This document shows positions 43,799-52,150 of a stretch of DNA of 64,000 nt, piece after piece. A program made the translations under genes and the position numbers. How positions within the stretch are numbered: position 1 is the stretch's first letter; the number at the start of each line of letters is the position of its first letter. The DNA comes from Solirubrobacterales bacterium (GTDB lineage Bacteria > Actinomycetota > Thermoleophilia > Solirubrobacterales > 70-9), in NCBI GenBank assembly GCA_020438425.1, contig JAGQUQ010000003.1, positions 1-64,000 on the forward strand, read 5' to 3'. Below the pieces are notes generated by a model that saw nothing but the letters and a program-made list of their open reading frames with translations, was not told where the DNA came from and did not search any database.

Positions 43799-45831
43799 TG
43801 AACCCCCGGGGGATTCAGCGCCGGTTCTCGATGCTCCTGGTGGGTCTTCTCACCATCGCTGGTTTGATGCTGCTCGCGTCCGGGGTTTCCTCCGCGGGTG
43901 CGGCGAGCTGCTTGGGCGAGAAGGCGCGGGTCTTGAAGTCGGGTGGCAAGGTGAAGGCCGGGCAGGCGGTTGTGCTGACCAACCGCAAGCCGGTGAAGGT
44001 GAAGGCGGCCGGCGGGAATCTGATCTGCGGCAGGGGCGCGGCGGTTGTCCTGAAACTCGGGGCGGCCGGGACCAGCAAGGTCGAGCTCGGTTCGGCCGAT
44101 GACAAGGTGCTGCTCACCGGAACCCTGAAGGGCCGGTTCGACCGGACCGTATGGACCGGACTCGGCAACGACCGGGTGACGGTGAGCGGGCGAGGGCACA
44201 CCACCGCCTACCTCAGTCCGAAGAAGGTGACGCGGGGAGCCCGGGACCGGGACAGCTACTCCGGCAACATGGACATCGACACCGTCTTCGACTACGGCGG
44301 CGGCACCGACAGCAAGCCGAACCTGCTCAAGGGCAACCGCGGCCTCGACTACCTGCACTCGGCCGGCAGCGCCCGGACCGACATCTACGGCGGCGACGGC
44401 ACCGACTATCTGTATGCGGCCAGCAAGGGCAAGGGCAAGGACCGGCTCTTCGGCGAACGGGGCAACGACCGGCTCGACCTTCGCAGCGGCGGCAGGAACT
44501 CCAACGGCGCCTACATGGACGGGGCCGAAGGCGACGACTGGTACTACGGCTCGACCGGGCCGGACACGATGATCGCCCTCTCCGGGATCAAGAAGATCTA
44601 CGGCGGCCCCGGCAATGACACGATCATCCGCTCGGCGATCGGCCGGGCCACCATCTACGGCCAGGGCGGCCGCGACACGCTCTCCTACATGGGCCAGATC
44701 CCGCCGGGCTGGAACCGGCAGGAGAACGGGATGTACATCGACCTCGGCGGCAACAGCCAGTTCGGCCACGCCGCCGCTGGCGACAAGGGCGAGGACCCGG
44801 TGATCGTCTCGATCGAGCACCTGATCGGTTCGGCCTTCGACGACCGGATCACCGGCCGCGATGGCGACGTTCTGATCGAGGGTGGTCCCGGAGATGACCA
44901 GATCGGTGGCCGGAGAGGCAACCGGGTCGACGGCGGTCTTGGCAACGACGGATGTTCGGTCCAGGGAAGCTCCGAGGTCTGGCCGAACTGCGGCCCTGAT
45001 GACGCCGACCAGGTCCCGGCCCCGGGCCAGAAAGTGATCGAACTGGCCGACGACGGGGTGCCGCTCGTGCTCGGCTCGGATGGTGAAGACGAGATCGACT
45101 TCTCCTACGACCGGAAGGCGCAGGCCTTCGTGGTCGAGACCGCGGGCGAGGCCCTGGTCTCGGGCTCCTGCCTGCAGGTCGAGTCCGGCACCTACGAATG
45201 TCCGGTCGACCCCGACCTGTTGTCGATCGCCGTGGTCTCCGCCGGCACCGGTGACGACCAGGTCAACCTGGAATCGATCCCGGAGCACATGAACACGATC
45301 ATCGACGGGGGCGAGGGCCTCGACGGACTGAGCGGAGCCGAAAGCCGCGAGGTGACCTTCGGGGTCGAGCGCGGCCGGCTGGCCGGCAACAACGACCAGA
45401 TCTGGATGACCGCCGACTCGACCCTGGACGCGGGCCCGGGATCGGACACGGTTCACATGACCGTGATGTGCGTCGGCGGAAACGTGAAGGGCGGCCCGGG
45501 GGTGCGCGACGGGGTCGTCTTCGCCGGACTGAAGCGCGGGGTCTGGGCCTCGATGCGGACCGGGTCTGCCCGGTATATGTCCGGACCCTGCCCGAAGCCG
45601 TTCCGGTTCGCCGATGACTGGGAAGGCCTCGAAGGCACCAGGAAGAACGACGTCCTGATCGGTCCGAAGGATCGCGGCATCACCTTCCTCGGTCGCGAAG
45701 GGATCGACGTGTTCAAGGCCAGGAACGGCAAGTTCGACAAGATCACGGTCGGCGGTGGCGGGAAGAAGAACAAGGTGATCGCCGACCCGATCGACCGGAT
45801 CCACTGGGACTGGGGCTACGCCGCTTTCTAG
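43798..45831 (+). CDS. Secreted RTX-repeat calcium-binding protein
   Basis: 677 residues with a signal peptide (about 10-38, LLVGLLTIAGLMLLASG) and at least eight hemolysin-type Ca-binding nonapeptides, for example GGDGTDYLY, GERGNDRLD, GGPGNDTII, GGPGDDQIG, GGLGNDGCS. In classical RTX proteins these repeats fold as a calcium-filled beta roll after export by a type I system; here the Sec-type signal and the absence of T1SS genes argue for Sec export. I chose ATG 43798 because it overlaps the previous stop codon and starts just before the signal peptide; the frame is open to 43741. Confidence 0.85.
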   Translation: MNPRGIQRRFSMLLVGLLTIAGLMLLASGVSSAGAASCLGEKARVLKSGGKVKAGQAVVLTNRKPVKVKAAGGNLICGRGAAVVLKLGAAGTSKVELGSADDKVLLTGTLKGRFDRTVWTGLGNDRVTVSGRGHTTAYLSPKKVTRGARDRDSYSGNMDIDTVFDYGGGTDSKPNLLKGNRGLDYLHSAGSARTDIYGGDGTDYLYAASKGKGKDRLFGERGNDRLDLRSGGRNSNGAYMDGAEGDDWYYGSTGPDTMIALSGIKKIYGGPGNDTIIRSAIGRATIYGQGGRDTLSYMGQIPPGWNRQENGMYIDLGGNSQFGHAAAGDKGEDPVIVSIEHLIGSAFDDRITGRDGDVLIEGGPGDDQIGGRRGNRVDGGLGNDGCSVQGSSEVWPNCGPDDADQVPAPGQKVIELADDGVPLVLGSDGEDEIDFSYDRKAQAFVVETAGEALVSGSCLQVESGTYECPVDPDLLSIAVVSAGTGDDQVNLESIPEHMNTIIDGGEGLDGLSGAESREVTFGVERGRLAGNNDQIWMTADSTLDAGPGSDTVHMTVMCVGGNVKGGPGVRDGVVFAGLKRGVWASMRTGSARYMSGPCPKPFRFADDWEGLEGTRKNDVLIGPKDRGITFLGREGIDVFKARNGKFDKITVGGGGKKNKVIADPIDRIHWDWGYAAF

Positions 45832-45871
45832 GTTCGCGTAACCGGCCGGCTTTCACGGGGTTCCTCGGCCC

Positions 45872-46261
45872 ATGGAGAGCACCCCGGGCAGTCATCAGGA
45901 AAGCGGCGAAGCCGGCTCTTACAGACTGACCGCGACGCTCGTCCTGCTCCTGGTCTTCGTCGTCGCGACCGTGGTCAACCTCCAGTACCAGCCATGGGAG
46001 AACCCGGTTGTGACCGTAGCCAACGCCGCTCAGCTGCTTTCACTCCTGGCCATGGGTCTTGTCGCCCGGAACCTCGTGATCCTCCCGGTCATCTTCATTC
46101 CGGCGATTCTGGCCGGACTGCTGAACGCCGAACCGATCGTCCCCGGAGACATGGAAAGGGCCGGTGACGAAATGGTCGCCGCGCTCTTCTTCTACCTCCC
46201 CGCGCTGCTGATCAGCATCCTCGCCGGCTGGCTCATTCACCTGGCTTCCTCACGCAGGTAG
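45872..46261 (+). CDS. Hypothetical membrane protein
   Basis: 129 residues, not recognised. Three or four hydrophobic segments (LTATLVLLLVFVVATVVNL, AAQLLSLLAMGLVARNLVI, LPVIFIPAILAGLL, LFFYLPALLISILAGWLI) and short polar ends. It follows the RTX gene by 40 bp and could be a late gene of that transcript. No functional hint beyond position. Confidence 0.65.
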   Translation: MESTPGSHQESGEAGSYRLTATLVLLLVFVVATVVNLQYQPWENPVVTVANAAQLLSLLAMGLVARNLVILPVIFIPAILAGLLNAEPIVPGDMERAGDEMVAALFFYLPALLISILAGWLIHLASSRR

Positions 46262-46291
46262 ACCGGGCGTAAACATCCAGAAACCGTTTGT

Positions 46292-46320
46292 TTGCGAAAT
46301 GCGGCCTGGTTCGGTATGCT
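46292..46320 (+). promoter_or_regulatory. Candidate promoter of the secreted-protein pair
   Basis: TTGCGA (46292-46297), 17-bp spacer, TATGCT (46315-46320). Transcription would start near 46327, giving a leader of about 148 nt before the GTG at 46475. Confidence 0.5.
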
Positions 46321-46474
46321 GCCGCCAATATTGGACTTGTGTGATCTCCGTCACCTCGACGGGAATCGCACGGGGACTACAGGGAGGACGGCCATCTGGT
46401 CGTCGGGAAAATGTAAAGAGCAGGGACCCCGCTGCGTCTAGGGAGAAAACAATCGGCCGGACCCCATCAAGGGC
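46321..46474 (+). promoter_or_regulatory. Long structured 5' leader of the CARDB-type secreted protein
   Basis: About 150 nt without a gene but with nested pairings: GTGTGAT/ATCGCAC enclosing CCGTC/GACGG (46338-46370), then GACGGCC/GGTCGTC with a 4-nt loop (46390-46407), and a GCAG/CTGC hairpin around 46420-46437. I could not match it to a known riboswitch class. Confidence 0.5.
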
Positions 46475-47626
46475 GTGAAGGTTGCCGTCAGCGCATTGCT
46501 GGCCGCTGCTGCCTTCATGGCTCTGGGTCTGGCCATTGGCGCCAACAGCGCCAAGGCATCAACCGTCGGGGGAACAGTTAGCCCCGAGTTCAACTATGTC
46601 GGCCTCTACGTCGGCACGACCGTCGCCGGTGACGTCGACTCGCTCGTTCTCGAGCCGCCGGCTGATCCGATCGGCATCAACGGCACCTACACCGACACCA
46701 ACGGCAACTTCACCGTGCCGAAGGACACCGGTCTGGTCTTCCCGCCGGTCAACGTCGACCTCGATGTCGTCAACATTCAGGGCGAAATCGGCCTGACCAA
46801 GGACGGCACCGGCAACTACAACGAAGCCACTGGCGCGATGTCCGTTGATCTCAGCCTCTCGCTGACCCTCGGCGTTGATGACCTCGAGGCTCTGTCCGAG
46901 GAAGTCGGCATCCCGCTCGGCACGGGCGCCCTGGCCTGCAAGCTCTCGCCGCTCGCGGTTGAGTTCTCGACCGGCAATGGCTGGCCGCATCCGGGTTCTG
47001 CGTTCGCTGACAAGGAAGCCCTCACCGACGGCAGCCTGGCTGGCGCATGGCGCACCAAGCCGGCGATCGTCGCTACCGAAGGCGACCAGTCGGTCTGCAA
47101 CATCATCGGTGGCTTCCTGAAGCCGGTCGGCGGCATCTGGCTGGCCAACAGCACCACCCCGGTCACCGACATGCCCGACGCGACCGGTCCGGTCCCGCCG
47201 GTCTACACCTCTGAGGAAGACGGCCTGGTCGGCACCCCGCCGAACTGCGAGGAGCCGGAGCCGCCCGTCTGCGAAGAGGGCTTCACCGGAACCCCGCCCA
47301 ACTGCGTTCCGATCGAGGTTCCCAAGGCCAACATCAGCAAGGTTGCTGTGACCCCGGCCAAGGGCAAGATCAAGAAGGGCAAGAAGGCCACCATCACCGT
47401 CAAGGTGACCAACTCGGGCGACGCCTCGACCACTGCGACTGTGACTCTCAAGTCCAGCAACAAGCAGGTCAAGGTGCTGAAGTCGGTCAAGGTGACCGTT
47501 GGTGCCGGCAAGACCGTCAGCAAGAAGGTCACGGTCTCGGCCACCAAGAAGGCCAAGGGCAAGGCGACCATCACCGCCAAGGTCGGCAGCAAGTCCGGCA
47601 AGTCCACCCTGACCGTCAAGAAGTAG
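46475..47626 (+). CDS. Secreted protein with C-terminal CARDB-like Ig domain (paralogue 1)
   Basis: 383 residues, function unknown. Signal peptide (about 2-27, ending NSAKA), an N-terminal domain starting STVGGTVSPEFNYVGLY (about 28-235), a linker with the duplicated GTPPNC motif, and a Lys-rich Ig-like domain (about 285-383, KVTNSGDASTTATVTL). The N-terminal domain is clearly homologous to the next gene, matching in GDIDSLV-like, GTYTD, WPHP, LAGAWRTKPAIVA and GGIWLANS segments. A GTG start follows the long structured leader. The highly basic end may hold it to the cell wall. Confidence 0.85.
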   Translation: MKVAVSALLAAAAFMALGLAIGANSAKASTVGGTVSPEFNYVGLYVGTTVAGDVDSLVLEPPADPIGINGTYTDTNGNFTVPKDTGLVFPPVNVDLDVVNIQGEIGLTKDGTGNYNEATGAMSVDLSLSLTLGVDDLEALSEEVGIPLGTGALACKLSPLAVEFSTGNGWPHPGSAFADKEALTDGSLAGAWRTKPAIVATEGDQSVCNIIGGFLKPVGGIWLANSTTPVTDMPDATGPVPPVYTSEEDGLVGTPPNCEEPEPPVCEEGFTGTPPNCVPIEVPKANISKVAVTPAKGKIKKGKKATITVKVTNSGDASTTATVTLKSSNKQVKVLKSVKVTVGAGKTVSKKVTVSATKKAKGKATITAKVGSKSGKSTLTVKK

Positions 47627-47657
47627 CGCCGCAAGGCAACACTTCCGAAGGTTGAGA

Positions 47658-47685
47658 AAGGGCCCCGGAGAAATCCGGGGCCCTT
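47658..47685 (+). terminator. Strong GAAA-capped terminator hairpin
   Basis: Perfect 12-bp stem AAGGGCCCCGGA/TCCGGGGCCCTT with a GAAA tetraloop, 31 nt after the stop codon of paralogue 1. Confidence 0.85.
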
Positions 47686-47714
47686 CCTCGTTCCGGGATA
47701 GGATTTATCCAGAC

Positions 47715-48857
47715 ATGAAGTCGCACCACCTGAGAGGGAGAATCGTCGGGCTGGTCCTGGCCAGCTTCGCTTCGCTGGCGATCGCCGGACAGGCGAACGC
47801 TTCCACGGTCGGAGAACCAATCAGTCTCGAGTTCAATTACGTCGCTCTCTACCTGGGCACCCACATTGCCGGGGACATAGATTCGCTGGTCACGAAGCCA
47901 CCGGCGGACCCCCTCCAGTTGAACGGCACCTACACCGACGACCAAGGCAACTTCTCGGTGCCCGAAGACGGTCTCGACCCGGTTACGTTCACCTTCGACC
48001 CCGGCCCGTTCCCGATTGACGCCGAACTGGCGCTGACCGAAGAGGGCAGCGGAAAATTCGACCCCTCCACGGGCGACATGACGCTGGACCTGAGCATGGC
48101 GCTCAAGTTGGGTGTCGACGATCTGGAAGAAGTCTCGAAGGACGTCGGGGTGGATCTGGGAACCGGATCACTCTCCTGCCGTCTCGCGCCGCTCTCCATG
48201 GAGTTCTCGACCGTCGCTGAATGGCCCCATCCAGGCAAGGCCTTCGCCGATCCAGGTTCACTTACCGACGGTGCCTTGGCTGGCGCATGGCGCACCAAGC
48301 CGGCGATCGTCGCCGAGGTCGGCGGGCAGGACGTCTGCAATGTGCTGGGCGGATTCCTGAAGCCCATCGGCGGCATCTGGCTGGCCAACAGCAGCACCGA
48401 GATAACCGACTTTCCCGATTGGCACATCGTCGATCCGCCCGAATGCCCGGATGCCGGGAGTCTCTTGCTGTACTGCCTTCCGCCAGGCTGGGAGGAACCG
48501 CAACACCCCTGTGGCGGTTGCCCCAAAGGCGGAGACGGGCAGGCGGAGATCACCGGGCTGAAGCTGAATCCGCCACGGGCGAACCTCAAAGTTGGAAGCA
48601 GCCGGGTGCTCACCCTGAGCCTGAGGAACACAGGTGACGAGCCAGCCGATCAATTGATCCGTTTCGGCTCGAGCAACCGGCGGGTGTCGATCCGCAGGAC
48701 CCTGAAGGTGCCGGTTCCCGCGGGAACCACGGTCACCCGCAAGGTCAAAGTGACTGCAGGATCCAGAGCAGGAGGGCAAGCGGTGATCACCGCATCGACC
48801 TCGGGTCTCAAGGCGAAGTCGACTCTGCTCCTGAAGCGGCCTGCGAAGCGTCGCTGA
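47715..48857 (+). CDS. Secreted protein with C-terminal CARDB-like domain (paralogue 2)
   Basis: 380 residues, a tandem duplicate of the preceding gene: signal peptide (about 8-31, LASFASLAIAGQANA) then STVGEPISLEFNYVALY. The cysteine pattern and the segments LAGAWRTKPAIVAE and GGFLKPIGGIWLANSS are conserved. The linker is Cys/Gly-rich, and the C-terminal domain is Arg-rich instead of Lys-rich. I chose ATG 47715 since the frame upstream runs through the terminator hairpin; a TAGGAT hexamer lies 10 nt before it, so it probably has its own promoter. Confidence 0.85.
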   Translation: MKSHHLRGRIVGLVLASFASLAIAGQANASTVGEPISLEFNYVALYLGTHIAGDIDSLVTKPPADPLQLNGTYTDDQGNFSVPEDGLDPVTFTFDPGPFPIDAELALTEEGSGKFDPSTGDMTLDLSMALKLGVDDLEEVSKDVGVDLGTGSLSCRLAPLSMEFSTVAEWPHPGKAFADPGSLTDGALAGAWRTKPAIVAEVGGQDVCNVLGGFLKPIGGIWLANSSTEITDFPDWHIVDPPECPDAGSLLLYCLPPGWEEPQHPCGGCPKGGDGQAEITGLKLNPPRANLKVGSSRVLTLSLRNTGDEPADQLIRFGSSNRRVSIRRTLKVPVPAGTTVTRKVKVTAGSRAGGQAVITASTSGLKAKSTLLLKRPAKRR

Positions 48858-48888
48858 AGGCGCGTTTCCCGATAGCCTGTCCGTCCTT

Positions 48889-48961
48889 GGCGAGGTAGCT
48901 CAGTTGGTAGAGCACACGACTGAAAATCGTGGTGTCGCCGGTTCGATCCCGGCCCTCGCCA
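48889..48961 (+). tRNA. tRNA-Phe (GAA)
   Basis: 73 nt. Acceptor GGCGAGG/CCTCGCC, anticodon GAA in ACTGAAAATC, T-arm GCCGG-TTCGATC-CCGGC; discriminator A at 48961, CCA not encoded. Confidence 0.97.
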
Positions 48962-48967
48962 CTCGCC

Positions 48968-49055
48968 ACAAGTAGTCGGGCGGGGTCCGACCCGCCCTCC
49001 CAGTTCAACCCGCCCCACCCACTCGCATTAGCTGATGGTTGGGAGGGGCTCTGTC
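48968..49055 (+). repeat. Intergenic double-hairpin repeat, copy C
   Basis: First hairpin GGGCGGG/CCCGCCC as in copy A; AACCCGCC spacer; second stem GCCCCACCCA (49012-49021) with TGGGAGGGGC (49040-49049), one A-A mismatch; tail GGCTCTGTC. It follows tRNA-Phe. Confidence 0.8.
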
Positions 49056-49058
49056 TGG

Positions 49059-49856
49059 CTAAGTCTCGATCTTGCGGCCTATGAACTCAAAGACGTCGGT
49101 GAAGACTTCGTCTTTGTTGGTTTCGTGGAAGAGCTCGTGGCGGGCTTCCGGGTAGGTCTTCTTCTCGGTTCCCGGGCCGGCCAGGTTTTCGACCACCTCG
49201 CGGGTGGGGTCGAAGGGGACCAGCATGTCGCCCTCGCCGTGAAGCCAGAGCAGCGGCTGTTCGCCGAAGCCGGGACCCTCCTGGGCGCGGGCGACGGTTG
49301 AGACGAGGCCTTCCAGGGTTTCGCGGCGGAAGGGACCGTGGTAGACCAGCTCGTCGTTCAGGTAGGCGTCCTGGGCGATCTCGTCCCGGGAGATGACCGA
49401 GGGGTCGATCGGGATCTCGGGGATCTCGTCCAGCTCCAGCAGCGCTTCGAGACCAGGGTTGCCGCCGAGCAGCGGGCTGGACAGCACGACCGCATCGACC
49501 GGGCGTCCGGCTTCCTGGAGGAAGAGGGTGGCGAGCAGACCGCCCATCGAGTGGCCGATCAGCAGGAGGGGGAGGTCCGGGTGCTCCGCCTTCGCGAGGT
49601 CGTAGACCCGGCAAAAATCCTCTAGCAGGACATCGGCCTCGTCGACCAGGGCACGGTCGCCGCCCGAGTAGCCATGGCCCCAGTGGTCCGGGGCGTAGAC
49701 CACGGCGCCGTCCTGTTCCAGCCGCTCGGCCAGCTCGGCATGTCGGCCCGCATGCTCGGCGTACCCGTGGGCCAGCAGCACGACGTAGCCGGGTTCACCG
49801 ACCGGGGCCCACTCGTGAATCACGATCTCGCCCTTGCTGCCTTCGATCCTTCGCAT
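49059..49856 (-). CDS. Alpha/beta hydrolase, monoacylglycerol-lipase-like
   Basis: 265-residue serine hydrolase. The nucleophile elbow GHSMG is at about 103-107, the Asp in EGDMLVPFD and the His in EARHELFHE complete a triad. Oxyanion segment LLAHGYAEHAGR is typical of the lysophospholipase/MGL group. No signal peptide, so it is cytoplasmic. Its ATG overlaps the stop of the helicase gene, but a functional link is doubtful. It is convergent with the tRNA-Phe/repeat region. Confidence 0.88.
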   Translation of the reverse strand: MRRIEGSKGEIVIHEWAPVGEPGYVVLLAHGYAEHAGRHAELAERLEQDGAVVYAPDHWGHGYSGGDRALVDEADVLLEDFCRVYDLAKAEHPDLPLLLIGHSMGGLLATLFLQEAGRPVDAVVLSSPLLGGNPGLEALLELDEIPEIPIDPSVISRDEIAQDAYLNDELVYHGPFRRETLEGLVSTVARAQEGPGFGEQPLLWLHGEGDMLVPFDPTREVVENLAGPGTEKKTYPEARHELFHETNKDEVFTDVFEFIGRKIET

Positions 49857-52150
49857 CAGCTCGCCTTCCCTCGTTTGCTTTCACCCGACGCCATCGCTTC
49901 CAGCAGGCTGACCGCACCGGCCTTGAAGAGCGACTCGTTCAGGTTCCCGCATTTGGGGCTCTGAACGCAAGAGGGGCAACCGGAATCGCAGGGGCACTCA
50001 GCGATCAGGCGGAGGGCATCGCCGACCAGACGGGGGAAGAGATCGAAGGCCCGCTTGGTCAGTCCGATACCGCCCGGGTGGCCGTCGTAGATGAAGATGG
50101 TCGGGGTGCCGGTCTGCATGTGGAGGTTGGTCGAGAGACCGCCGATGTCCCAGCGGTCGCACATGGCGATCAGCGGCAGCACGGCGATCTGGCCGTGTTC
50201 GGTCGCGTGCAGGGCACCCAGCATCTCGTTCAGGGCGAGGCCGTCGATGAACTCATCCGGCACCTCGTACCAGAGCCCGCGGGTTGCGAACTCCTGCTCG
50301 GGCAGGTCGAGGTCGACCAGGTCGAAAGCCTCGCCGTCGGCACTGAGGATCCGCTGGTATGCCATCACCTGGTCGGTGACCGAGATCCGGCCAAAGCTGA
50401 GCTTCACCCCGCAGACCTCCTTCTCTTCGAGCACCTTGTCGATGAAGATCTCGGTCTCGACCTTCGGCCGGGTGTACCACTCGTCTTCGAAGCGGTGGAC
50501 GATCGCCTGGCCCTCGACCGGGTCCAGCTGCTCGACCTCCCATGACTGGCCGAGGTGCATGTAGACGGCGCCCGGATGGATGGTGCTGAAGGCCCGGCCG
50601 GTCTCGACCGTGCCGATCACCTCGCCCGAACCGCGGTCGATCACCGCCACGTCCCCGACCGAGGAAGAGCGAAGGGAAACGTCGGAAGCCGCAAACCCGG
50701 CCCGTCGCGGGACCAGCCCCTTGCCGGCCTTTCGCAGCTCCCCGCGCAGGACCAGGGCCTGGCCGACATCCTCGAGTCCGGGGCCGAAGAACTCCTCGTC
50801 CTCGGGAGTCAGCGGCAACTCGAAGGCCGCCGAGACCAGATGCTGGTCCCGGATCTCCGGCGAGAGGTGATCGAGAATCGCGGCCTCGACCGGTCGCTCG
50901 AGGAACTCGTCCGGGTGCCGGCAGAAGTACTGGTCGAGGCCGTCCGGCCCTGCCACATAAACGGCCAGTCCACGCTCGCGGCGCCCGGCCCGGCCCCACA
51001 TCTGCTTCATCCCCGCGACGGTTCCGGGGAAGGTGACGCAGATCGCCGCGTCCAGCCCGCCGATGTCGATGCCCAGCTCCAGCGCATCGGTGGAAGCGAC
51101 CCCGAGCAGCTCGCCGGAGACGAGTTTCGCCTCGATCTCTCGACGCTGGGCCGGGGTGTAGCCGGCCCGGTAAGGCGCGATCCGCTCGGCCAGGTCCGGC
51201 CGGCCCCGTTCGGTCAGGCGGTCGGCGGCGAACTTGCGGATCAGCTCGATCCCCTTGCGGGACTTGAGGAAGCAGATCGTCCGCACCTCATGGGAGACCA
51301 GGTCGGCCAGCAGGTCGGCGGCCTCGGCCAGGGCGGAGCGGCGGGCACCGATCGCCGGGTTGACCAGGGGCGGGTTCCAGATCCGGATCTCCCGCCCGGC
51401 CCGGGGTGCTCCGTCCTCGTCGATCAGGCGGGCCGGGGTGCCGGTCAGCCTTTCGGCCAGTTCACCCGGATTGGCGATCGTGGCCGAAGCCATCACGAAG
51501 CGGGGTTCCCGGCCGTAGGCGCGGGCCAGCCGCCTCAGGCGCCGCAGCACATTGGCCACATGCGAGCCGAAGACCCCGCGGTAGGTGTGCGCCTCGTCGA
51601 CCACCACCCAGTCGAGGTTGGCGAAGAAATCGCCCCAACCGCGGTGGTGGGGCATGATCCCGACGTGGAGCATGTCCGGGTTGGTCAGGACCAGGTTGCT
51701 CTTGCGGCGGATCGCCGGCCGCTCGTCCTTCGGAGTGTCGCCGTCATAGATCGCCAGCCGCAGGTTCGGAGCACCCAGCTTCGCCAGGGCCCGGGCCTGA
51801 TCCTGGGCCAGGGCCTTGGTCGGGTAGAGATAGAGTGCCCGCGTCTTGGGGTCGGCGGCGATCGCGTTCAGGACCGGCAGGTTGAAGGCCAGCGACTTGC
51901 CCGAAGCCGTGGCCGTAGTGAGGATCACGTTGCCTTCAGCCGCCGCCTCGAAAGCCTCGGCCTGGTGGCGGTAGAGCTGGTTGATCCCGGTCCTGGCAAG
52001 AGCGGCTGAAAGCCCCGGATCGAGGGAGTCCGGGAACGGTTCGAACCTTGCTTCGGCAGACGGCTCGGAGGCGCTCTCGACGATCCGCCCATCGCGCCGG
52101 GCCGGGTCGATTGCGATCGACCATCCGGAGGAAAGCAGCGACTCAGACAT
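49856..52150 (-). CDS. DEAD/DEAH helicase with C-terminal DUF1998 (MrfA/SftH-like)
   Basis: 764-residue superfamily 2 helicase. Walker A is TATASGKSLA, motif II VVDEAHTYRG, motif III MASATIANP, and motif VI GRAGRRERG. The C-terminal DUF1998 domain holds a four-Cys site CPCDSGCPSCVQSPKCG typical of Bacillus MrfA, a mitomycin-C repair factor, and of mycobacterial SftH, a 3'-to-5' helicase. A repair role is inferred from the family. It overlaps folP by about 8 bp. Confidence 0.92.
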   Translation of the reverse strand: MSESLLSSGWSIAIDPARRDGRIVESASEPSAEARFEPFPDSLDPGLSAALARTGINQLYRHQAEAFEAAAEGNVILTTATASGKSLAFNLPVLNAIAADPKTRALYLYPTKALAQDQARALAKLGAPNLRLAIYDGDTPKDERPAIRRKSNLVLTNPDMLHVGIMPHHRGWGDFFANLDWVVVDEAHTYRGVFGSHVANVLRRLRRLARAYGREPRFVMASATIANPGELAERLTGTPARLIDEDGAPRAGREIRIWNPPLVNPAIGARRSALAEAADLLADLVSHEVRTICFLKSRKGIELIRKFAADRLTERGRPDLAERIAPYRAGYTPAQRREIEAKLVSGELLGVASTDALELGIDIGGLDAAICVTFPGTVAGMKQMWGRAGRRERGLAVYVAGPDGLDQYFCRHPDEFLERPVEAAILDHLSPEIRDQHLVSAAFELPLTPEDEEFFGPGLEDVGQALVLRGELRKAGKGLVPRRAGFAASDVSLRSSSVGDVAVIDRGSGEVIGTVETGRAFSTIHPGAVYMHLGQSWEVEQLDPVEGQAIVHRFEDEWYTRPKVETEIFIDKVLEEKEVCGVKLSFGRISVTDQVMAYQRILSADGEAFDLVDLDLPEQEFATRGLWYEVPDEFIDGLALNEMLGALHATEHGQIAVLPLIAMCDRWDIGGLSTNLHMQTGTPTIFIYDGHPGGIGLTKRAFDLFPRLVGDALRLIAECPCDSGCPSCVQSPKCGNLNESLFKAGAVSLLEAMASGESKRGKAS

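Noticed and set aside
43567-45804. A 745-codon open frame antisense to the RTX gene
   Set aside because: Mirror of a repeat-rich coding sequence; no start signal and no known domain.
46321-46474. TPP, c-di-AMP or c-di-GMP riboswitch in the long leader
   Set aside because: A fragment resembles the 3' part of TPP elements, but CUGAGA is missing; the c-di-AMP and c-di-GMP consensus segments are also missing.
39235-48961. Integrative element between the tRNAs
   Set aside because: No integrase, transposase or duplicated tRNA 3' end was seen; kept only as an accessory block.
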